From Treponema sp. UBA4326 (GTDB lineage Bacteria > Spirochaetota > Spirochaetia > Treponematales > Treponemataceae), in contig DGTW01000060.1 in assembly GCA_002393835.1 (NCBI GenBank), positions 1 to 26,421 of the forward strand: DNA of 26,421 bases, written 5' to 3'. How positions within the stretch are numbered: the stretch's first letter is position 1; every line of letters starts with the position of its first letter. This document shows positions 21,237 to 26,421 of this stretch, piece by piece. The notes beneath the pieces were generated by a model that saw only the letters and a program-made list of their open reading frames with translations, had not been told where the DNA came from and did no database searches. The position numbers and the translations under genes are program-made.

Positions 21237-22094
21237 CTAGCGAATCTTACGAAATACTTTGTAAATCACTTCCTCATAACGATCCCGACCAATTCTTATG
21301 CCCTTTCCGAAGTTGTCAAGATGCAGTTCTTTGCCCCCCATAGTAAGAAAGAATTTGCCACGATAGTTTAATTTCATTCCGTTGTTCAATGTTATGTGCA
21401 TCTGAAGATTTGTTCCGCCCCCCTCAATCTCCCAGTTCCCAGAACCACTTGAACGAGGATTTTTCCAAGAATTCATGCCAAAAGAAGAGTTCACTTCATG
21501 CCAAACGACATCAGGTACATTCAGAACATTACCCTCGCAGAATTCAATAGTACAAGTGCAGTTTTCCGTTTCACAATCTGCCATCAACACTCCAATAAGA
21601 GGACTGCTTGGTGCTTTTGGGGTTGGCACAATTTTTTCCGCAAGTGTGCTGGCAAGATTCGGAAGCACGGACATAGCATCTTCCAATTTGTCAAGTTTTT
21701 CCTGAGAGGCAGAAAGAACTTCAAAGCCATCAAGTTTGAGTAAGGTAGTCGAAAGAAAATACTGGTTTCCTAGCTTCAAAAGTTGTCCACGAACGACATA
21801 CTGAGCGTTCACAGCCCTACCAACCGCCACAACTTTGTTGTCATCAGAAGCCCACTCTTTCGTCTGAAATCTCAGCTCATCCTTTGCCTGCTCCAGTTTC
21901 CGATGCTCTACTACACTGAACTTTCCCTGCATAACCATGCGAGAGGTAAAAAGTTCTGTTATGGCTTCGGCATCATCTTTTGACACTGCACCGACAGCTT
22001 CAAATGGTGCGATAACTACGGCAACTCTTTGTTGAGCGAAAAACAATGTCACACTTGCCACAAGAACAAGCAAAAATGTTGTCAGTTTTCTCAT
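21237..22094 (-). CDS. Exported CsgG-like protein
   Basis: A signal peptide (MRKLTTFLLVLVASVTLFFA, cut before QQ) precedes a CsgG/FlgO-type domain: VAVVIAPFEAVG, DDAEAITELFTSRMVMQGKF, VVEHRKLEQAKDELRFQTKE, NAQYVVRGQLLKLGNQYFLST and a strand with GFEVLSASQE. The C-terminal part (after residue 165) is beta-rich with three Cys (DCETENCTCTIEFCEG) and IRIGRDRYEEV. No lipobox is seen. Upstream, AAGGAG lies 8 nt before the ATG. It pairs with 19608-20393, which has the same N-terminal fold, and is separated by one exported repeat protein. It may help assemble or sense an outer-membrane structure. Confidence 0.85.
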   Translation of the reverse strand: MRKLTTFLLVLVASVTLFFAQQRVAVVIAPFEAVGAVSKDDAEAITELFTSRMVMQGKFSVVEHRKLEQAKDELRFQTKEWASDDNKVVAVGRAVNAQYVVRGQLLKLGNQYFLSTTLLKLDGFEVLSASQEKLDKLEDAMSVLPNLASTLAEKIVPTPKAPSSPLIGVLMADCETENCTCTIEFCEGNVLNVPDVVWHEVNSSFGMNSWKNPRSSGSGNWEIEGGGTNLQMHITLNNGMKLNYRGKFFLTMGGKELHLDNFGKGIRIGRDRYEEVIYKVFRKIR

Positions 22095-22144
22095 TTTGAA
22101 ATCTCCTTTAAATTCTTCGTTTTCGATATTTGCAGTATCAATTT

Positions 22145-22999
22145 TTATTTTTGGTCATATTCTTTTGACTCAGCATTTTGATTTGGAAGAAAAATATCTT
22201 TGCAGTCCGTAAGCCCAACAGCAATTTCCAAGAAGAAACGACGAATACAGGCTTTACCTGAAACTTTACTTAATAAATGAAAAGTAAACATGCAAAGAAC
22301 ATATCCACAAAGCACCACTTCTTGAGCAGTTGAGTTAAAACTCGATGTTGCAAACATAAAAAGGCACTTTACAAAAGAAACAATAAACATTGTCAAAAAC
22401 AGAGTATCAAGACATTGGAAAACTTCTGAGTGATAATAAAAGCGATAAATATTTGCTTCCTGATGCCGGTTGTTTATATAGTTGGCATACTTCCACATAT
22501 CAAAAGATGGATAATTAGATGTTCCAATCCAGTCAAACTCATCAGTTTTGTGCTTCTTAGCCATATCACTTTTCCATCGCTTATTTGCTGCAATAGCTTC
22601 CTCAACAGTTGTGCCATTACGAAAAGCATATTTTATAAACCAACTGATTATAGAATGACCTTCTTCGTGTTTGAATTCTTTTGGAATCTCTTTTCCCTTT
22701 CTCAATCGCTTTTCATTTTTATTTCTCTGCCGTTCTTTCACTTTTGGATGAATTTTGGTTCGATACAAGTCAAAAAAGAAATATCGGATTCCATAAACAA
22801 AGAAACCGAACAAGACTAGTAAAAAGACAAGAGCAAGTTCAACAACTAATTCATCAGATAAAAACTTTGTAACTTGTTCTGTAGGTACATTCATTTTCAA
22901 TATCCAAATGAAAATAATTCCAAGCAAAAATGCCGTCAGTCCTGTCATAAAATTAACAAAAATAAGACTACTTTCTATGTTTTTCATTTTTTCAATCAT
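22145..22999 (-). CDS. Multi-pass membrane protein of unknown function
   Basis: The 284-aa protein has four hydrophobic segments: residues about 13-34, 48-78 (LVVELALVFLLVLFGFFVYG), 198-218 (LFLTMFIVSFVKCLFMF) and 226-244. Between TM2 and TM3 is a cytosolic loop of about 120 residues, basic at first (KVKERQRNKNEKRLRKGKE), then EEAIAANKRWKSDMAKK and GTSNYPSFDMWKYANYINNR. No known family is recognised. I use ATG 22999, 4 nt after GGGGAG; a GTG just before it and an ATG at 22984 are alternatives. It is the first gene of the minus-strand envelope operon and faces the XRE gene across a shared control region. Confidence 0.78.
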   Translation of the reverse strand: MIEKMKNIESSLIFVNFMTGLTAFLLGIIFIWILKMNVPTEQVTKFLSDELVVELALVFLLVLFGFFVYGIRYFFFDLYRTKIHPKVKERQRNKNEKRLRKGKEIPKEFKHEEGHSIISWFIKYAFRNGTTVEEAIAANKRWKSDMAKKHKTDEFDWIGTSNYPSFDMWKYANYINNRHQEANIYRFYYHSEVFQCLDTLFLTMFIVSFVKCLFMFATSSFNSTAQEVVLCGYVLCMFTFHLLSKVSGKACIRRFFLEIAVGLTDCKDIFLPNQNAESKEYDQK

Positions 23000-23052
23000 C
23001 ACACTCCCCTCAATCTGCGTAAAAACGCACTTATTACTAACTTTTGGGTTAA

Positions 23053-23081
23053 ATCATAACAAATTTGAAACTTTGAGTAAA
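23053..23081 (-). promoter_or_regulatory. Promoter of the envelope operon
   Basis: On the minus strand TTTACT (23081-23076) and TATGAT (23058-23053) are exactly 17 bp apart, about 50 nt upstream of the membrane protein start. It lies in the divergent spacer with the XRE gene, so the regulator can plausibly act on it. Confidence 0.55.
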
Positions 23082-23092
23082 TACTAATTACA

Positions 23093-23113
23093 TTGCCCAC
23101 TTATGGGTAAAAT
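23093..23113 (+). promoter_or_regulatory. Candidate XRE operator and -10 box
   Basis: ACCCATAAGTGGG on the minus strand, i.e. CCCA-CTTA-TGGG around 23096-23107, is a small palindrome touching the -10-like TAAAAT (23108-23113) before the ATG at 23121. A TTGGGTTAAAT half-site appears again at 23044-23054. No convincing -35 box was found for the plus strand. Confidence 0.4.
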
Positions 23114-23120
23114 ATGAATC

Positions 23121-23450
23121 ATGGGATTCAAGGAAAATCTAAAGTCAGAAATCACTTTTCACGATATGCGAGTAAAGGAACTTGCAGACAAAACTGGAAT
23201 CAACAAGCGCACGCTTGACCACTATTTAACTGAAAACGGAAGCGAACCGACTGCTGTAAATGCCGTTCTGATTGCAAAGGCTCTCGGCGTAAGCGTTGAA
23301 TATCTCGTGACAGGCAAAGATTCCTCGATTCCTACCTCAATAAAAACCGAAGTCATCGATCTTATCCGAGAAATAAATCATCTTTCTGAAAAAGATTTTC
23401 AATTTACAAAAGAAATGGTAGAAAGGCTGAGGTTGCCTATAAAAGGATAA
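23121..23450 (+). CDS. XRE-family transcriptional regulator
   Basis: The 109-aa protein is a helix-turn-helix regulator of Cro/CI type: VKELADKTGINKRTLDHYL is the HTH proper, followed by ALGVSVEYLVTGKD, the usual end of the HTH domain. The C-terminal 40 residues (VIDLIREINHLSEKDFQFTKEMVERL) form a helix hairpin for dimerisation, as in many small XRE proteins. There is no ribosome binding site; a TAAAAT box ends 7 nt before the ATG, so a leaderless mRNA is likely. It is the only plus-strand gene in this part and is divergent from the envelope operon, which it probably controls together with itself. Confidence 0.9.
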   Translation: MGFKENLKSEITFHDMRVKELADKTGINKRTLDHYLTENGSEPTAVNAVLIAKALGVSVEYLVTGKDSSIPTSIKTEVIDLIREINHLSEKDFQFTKEMVERLRLPIKG

Positions 23451-23536
23451 ATTTTATAAACAGCTATCTTCTATTTAAATAATCAGCAAAAAAATGTCGT
23501 GCAGCAAATGGTGAGGGTGCTGAACGGATAAAATAC

Positions 23537-23558
23537 GCTATATCTTGCTGATATAAGC
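23537..23558. terminator. Hairpin between convergent XRE gene and cassette 2
   Basis: GCTATATC (23537-23544) pairs with GATAT-A-AGC (23550-23558, one bulged A) around a 5-nt loop. On the minus strand it is followed by GTATTTTATCC, so it could end transcription of the cassette-2 genes, which stop at 23566. Confidence 0.4.
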
Positions 23559-23565
23559 ACAAACT

Positions 23566-23772
23566 TTATTTCATATCTTCAAATAACTCATACGGACTTT
23601 GCCACCAGCGTTTTGTTTGCTCAATTTCAAGTTCTTTGTAAACAGAAGAGTTATAAAACTGCAACAAGGCATCTTTTACAGAACAATGCTTTTCACCTGA
23701 AATAAGGGAAACAACTTTTGCGATTTTTCCGGGCAATAATGAGCGCAAATTCTTTTGTGTCACGACTGTCAT
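23566..23772 (-). CDS. Small third gene of DUF3791/DUF3990 cassette 2
   Basis: The 68-aa protein has the segment GKIAKVVSLISGEKHCSVKDA, then LLQFYNSSVYKELEIEQTKR and a C-terminal WQSPYELFEDM. This resembles small proteins that accompany DUF3990 genes and lines up by position and layout with 6501-6740. Its ATG overlaps the DUF3990 stop by 4 nt (ATGA). The helical, Trp-containing C terminus could bind the DUF3990 protein. Antitoxin function is inferred from position only. Confidence 0.82.
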   Translation of the reverse strand: MTVVTQKNLRSLLPGKIAKVVSLISGEKHCSVKDALLQFYNSSVYKELEIEQTKRWWQSPYELFEDMK

Positions 23773-24260
23773 ATTGGAATACTCCTCGTAAAATTCAAGT
23801 AAGACAAGGCTTTTTCTGTATGGAACAAGGCTTGATCAACCAATACGAAAGTTTTCAATCGGGCAATAGTCTCTTCTTTATCAAGTAATTCATCCTCAAA
23901 CAAGCTTATCGTCGCATAAACCCGGTCATTTGCTACAGGACCATAAACAATATCATAGTCATGTTCAAAATTTTTCTGCCGCCTGTTTGCGATTACAAAA
24001 TCAAGCCAGTCGGCATTTGCAGATGAAAAAACAAGTATTTTCAAATCAGATTTCGAAAGCAAATCATTCGGAACATCATACTCAGAAACAAATCCGTTCT
24101 GATATGGATTAGTGCCTTTTCTGATTTTCACCCACCTTTCTGCTTGCTTATAATCTGTGGTTGTATAAAATCCAGCACCAAAATCAGCTGTTCTGCCATT
24201 TTCCCGTGGCAAAATAAGAGGCTTTTCAACAACTACTAGGCTTCCGTGATAAAGTTTCAC
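23769..24260 (-). CDS. DUF3990 family protein, ADP-ribosyltransferase-like fold (cassette 2)
   Basis: The 163-aa protein shares all motifs with 6035-6514: LYHGS (residues 3-7), DFGAGFYTT (26-34), QAERWV (39-44), YDIVYGPVANDRVY in the second half and DQALFHTEKALSYL at the end. Overall identity between the two copies is modest, so they are old paralogues, not a recent duplication. The start is GTG (24260), sharing one base with the TAG of the DUF3791 gene. As for copy 1, NAD-dependent transferase activity is inferred from family membership. The position right behind topA means it is transcribed with a housekeeping gene unless an internal promoter exists. Confidence 0.83.
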   Translation of the reverse strand: MKLYHGSLVVVEKPLILPRENGRTADFGAGFYTTTDYKQAERWVKIRKGTNPYQNGFVSEYDVPNDLLSKSDLKILVFSSANADWLDFVIANRRQKNFEHDYDIVYGPVANDRVYATISLFEDELLDKEETIARLKTFVLVDQALFHTEKALSYLNFTRSIPI

Positions 24261-24475
24261 TATTTATCTTTCCCCTCACAAATAAAATCATGTAGAAGTG
24301 GAATTATATATTCTTTTCCCTGAGAGTGAAGTTCCAGATAATTATCAAGAAGATAGTCGATTAGGTGATTGCTTTCAAAAAGAGTCGCCGTCTCTCCGCC
24401 TGTCATATTGTATTCACGAGCATACATCTCAATACAAAAAGAAACGAATTCGGCAATTTTTTCGTTTTCACCCAT
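24260..24475 (-). CDS. DUF3791 family protein (cassette 2)
   Basis: The 71-aa helical protein follows the family pattern: AEFVSFCIEMYAREYN, then LFESNHLIDYLLDNYLELHSQGKEYIIPLL, with the L-x-x-NY-x-x-LH-[ST]QG core seen in the first copy as YYDILHTQG. Its ATG lies only 6 nt after the topA stop, and its ribosome binding site (GGGAGAG) is made from the last topA codons, so translation is coupled to topA. The gene order DUF3791, DUF3990, small protein is the same as at 5823-6740. Confidence 0.85.
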   Translation of the reverse strand: MGENEKIAEFVSFCIEMYAREYNMTGGETATLFESNHLIDYLLDNYLELHSQGKEYIIPLLHDFICEGKDK

Positions 24476-24481
24476 CAGTTT

Positions 24482-26421
24482 TTACTCTCCCATCATCTCA
24501 GCGAGCTTTGCTGAGTCAACTTCCTCTTCGTCGGCTGAGTGCAGGTAATCGCAGTCCGGATTGATGCATGACTTGTAATTTCCGTTCTTTTTGTCAAATT
24601 TTTCGACGAGAAACCAGCCGCACTTAGGACAATACTGATTTTCCAGTGGCTTAAAGTGAGAGATGAAGTCGCACTTTGGATAATTGGTGCAGCCATAGAA
24701 TTCCTTGCCCCGGCCCCGGGTCTTTCGGGCTACAATTTCGCCGTCACATCCTGCCTTTGGACATTTTGCAAGCGGAATTGACTTCGTGTTGTGACACTCA
24801 GGGAAGCCTGAACATGCAAGGAAGTAGCCGAAACGACCAAGTTTTTTGACCATGGGCTTTCCGCACTTGTCACAAACCTCTTCTGTCGGCTCATCCAAAA
24901 AACCCTTTATGCTTTCGACTGAGCTTTCGACTTCCTCACAGCGTTTTTTGAAAGGTCCATAGAAGTCGCTTATCATATTGTTCCAGACAATACCGCCCTG
25001 CTCAACCTTATCAAGGGTATTCTCAACATCGGCAGTGAAATGCTCGTTGATTACATCCGGGAAAGCCTCGACAAGAATCTTGCAGATCATCTTTCCAAGA
25101 ATGGTGGGCATGAGCTGCTTGTTGTTTCGGGTTACATAGTAGCGGTCAAGAAGAACAGAGATAATCGGCGCATAGGTTGAAGGACGGCCGATTCCCTTTT
25201 CTTCGAGGGTGCGTACGATTGAGGCGTCTGAATAGCGGGCCGGTCCCTGCGTGAAATGCTGTTCTGGGTAGAAAGCATGGCTTGACTCAAGAACTTCGTC
25301 TTTTTTGAGGCTCGGAAGGTTTCCAGTGACCTCTTCTTTTGCAGAAAGAAGCTTGATTACTGAATAGAAGCCCTTTTCCACGAGCTTGCTTGCAGAAACA
25401 CGGAAAAGAGCGTCTCCTGCAAGAATTTCCACTGAAGTAGTGGCCGTCTTGGCATTCGTCATCTGGCTAGAAACAAAACGCTCCCAGATGATTGTATACA
25501 GACGCAGCTGATCCCGCGTAAGGTAATCCTTTACATATTCAGGCGTGTACTTTGAGTAAGTGGGACGGATACACTCATGGGCATCCTGGGCGCTCTTACC
25601 AACAGCATAATGAATTGGCTCCTCAGGAAGATTATCCGGGTACTCCTTTCCAAGCCACTCACGCACCTCGTCAAGAGCCGTCTGAGCAATTCGGACAGAG
25701 TCTGTTCGCATGTAAGTGATGAGACCAACACGCCCCTCGCCCATCTGAATGCCTTCATAAAGCTGCTGGGCAATCTGCATGGTTTTTCTGGAAGTGAAGC
25801 CCAGGCGGTTTGCCGCTGCCTGCTGCATTTTTGATGTGGTAAAGGGAGCCTTTGGCCGAACTGTCTTTTCGGTGACTTTTACATCGCTGACCCGACATTC
25901 GGAATTCTTGATTTCTTCGATAATTTCGTTGACGGCTTTTTCGCTCTTTAGCTCAGGATTCTCGCCCTTGTATTTTGCAAGCTGAGCCGTGAATTTTGTC
26001 TTTCCTTTTTGGAAATCAGCCTCCAAAGTCCAGTATTCTTCCGGGATGAAGTCCTCGACTTCCTTTTCCCGCTCACAGATAAGACGGAGGGCAACTGACT
26101 GAACACGGCCAGCGCTCAAGCCATTTTTTACCTTTTCCCACAAAATAGGGCTGAGATTGTAGCCTACAAGGCGGTCAAGGACACGGCGGGCCTTCTGGGC
26201 GTTGACCTTGCTCTCGACGATTTCGCCAGGGTGTTTTACGGCTTCTTTGATGGCCACCGGCGTGATTTCGTTGAAGACGATTCGCTTGATGTCAGCCTCG
26301 GTTTTGTCTTTTAGGGCATTATTGAGATGCCATGCGATTGCCTCTCCTTCACGGTCGTTATCGGAAGCGAGCAGGACATGGTCAGATTTTTTTGCGTCTT
26401 TCTGAAGTTCTTTTAAAAGCT
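24482..26421 (-). CDS. topA: DNA topoisomerase I, C-terminal part (5' end outside window)
   Basis: Type IA topoisomerase, which relaxes negative supercoils through a 5'-phosphotyrosine. The frame is open to the right edge, so the N terminus is missing and about 645 codons are seen. Visible are VLLASDNDREGEAIAWHL (Toprim metal motif D-x-D-x-E), RIVFNEIT, ARRVLDRLVGY, SAGRVQSVALRLI, the catalytic LITYMRTDSVRIA, EKGIGRPSTYAPII, and three C-terminal zinc-ribbon modules (CDKCG...CSGFPEC; CPKAGCDGE...CTNYPKC; CPKCGWF...CINPDC). All key residues are intact. The DUF3791 gene follows 6 nt after the stop. Confidence 0.97.
   Translation of the reverse strand, partial: LLKELQKDAKKSDHVLLASDNDREGEAIAWHLNNALKDKTEADIKRIVFNEITPVAIKEAVKHPGEIVESKVNAQKARRVLDRLVGYNLSPILWEKVKNGLSAGRVQSVALRLICEREKEVEDFIPEEYWTLEADFQKGKTKFTAQLAKYKGENPELKSEKAVNEIIEEIKNSECRVSDVKVTEKTVRPKAPFTTSKMQQAAANRLGFTSRKTMQIAQQLYEGIQMGEGRVGLITYMRTDSVRIAQTALDEVREWLGKEYPDNLPEEPIHYAVGKSAQDAHECIRPTYSKYTPEYVKDYLTRDQLRLYTIIWERFVSSQMTNAKTATTSVEILAGDALFRVSASKLVEKGFYSVIKLLSAKEEVTGNLPSLKKDEVLESSHAFYPEQHFTQGPARYSDASIVRTLEEKGIGRPSTYAPIISVLLDRYYVTRNNKQLMPTILGKMICKILVEAFPDVINEHFTADVENTLDKVEQGGIVWNNMISDFYGPFKKRCEEVESSVESIKGFLDEPTEEVCDKCGKPMVKKLGRFGYFLACSGFPECHNTKSIPLAKCPKAGCDGEIVARKTRGRGKEFYGCTNYPKCDFISHFKPLENQYCPKCGWFLVEKFDKKNGNYKSCINPDCDYLHSADEEEVDSAKLAEMMGE

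Noticed and set aside
1..26421. CRISPR arrays, tRNA or rRNA genes
   Set aside because: No regularly spaced direct repeats with unique spacers and no tRNA/rRNA-like sequence were noticed on reading; the repeats present are heptamers and hairpins.

Overview
The window looks like a chromosomal segment of a Treponema, probably a gut- or rumen-type species. The grounds are the topA / xerC / hslV / hslU neighbourhood on one strand, an HslV with the short N-terminal extension I associate with spirochetes, periplasmic CsgG-like proteins and moderate GC. The genus call is inference; no rRNA or other decisive marker is present. The window is a conserved housekeeping block on the minus strand plus two stretches of accessory DNA.

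Region 1 (1-4083, plus strand) is a series of small accessory genes: the end of an ankyrin protein, a 60-aa protein, a 96-aa basic protein, a DUF2188 protein, a NYN-type (PIN-like) nuclease gene broken by an in-frame TAA, an ankyrin gene broken by an in-frame TGA, a stand-alone winged-helix protein and a 59-aa Cys-rich protein. Most spacers hold strong hairpins, often against the stop codon or the ribosome binding site, and two genes share a duplicated leader of about 70 bp.

Region 2 (about 4122-5749) is an IS110/IS1111-type element with subterminal inverted repeats. It appears to have landed in the end of an attC-like dispersed repeat. Its 3' noncoding part contains short matches to both insertion junctions, as expected if it encodes a guide (seek/bridge) RNA.

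Region 3 (5823-12437, plus strand) starts with a three-gene DUF3791 / DUF3990 / small-protein cassette, probably a toxin-antitoxin type module built on an ADP-ribosyltransferase-like fold. A compact six-gene operon follows. It encodes a 398-aa protein with an internal duplication, a 151-aa protein, a miniature FlhA/SctV (FHIPEP) homologue, a frameshifted small protein, a protein with a macro-like domain, and a leucine-rich-repeat protein ending in a winged helix. No other type III secretion or flagellar gene is present, so the FlhA relative seems to have been co-opted. I consider this operon the best candidate for an undescribed system.

Region 4 (12451-15742) has a heptamer repeat, a PD-(D/E)XK-like orphan nuclease on the minus strand and a membrane-bound diguanylate cyclase on the plus strand.

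Region 5 (15739-26421, almost all minus strand) runs, in transcription order, topA (5' part outside the window), a second DUF3791 / DUF3990 / small-protein cassette only 6 nt after topA, a four-gene envelope operon (membrane protein, CsgG-like, exported repeat protein, CsgG-like) with a divergent XRE regulator, then xerC, hslV, hslU and an AlkD-like DNA glycosylase. The cassette and envelope operon sit between topA and xerC. Several genes (hslV, the diguanylate cyclase, the XRE regulator) have a -10 box so close to the ATG that their mRNAs are probably leaderless or nearly so.
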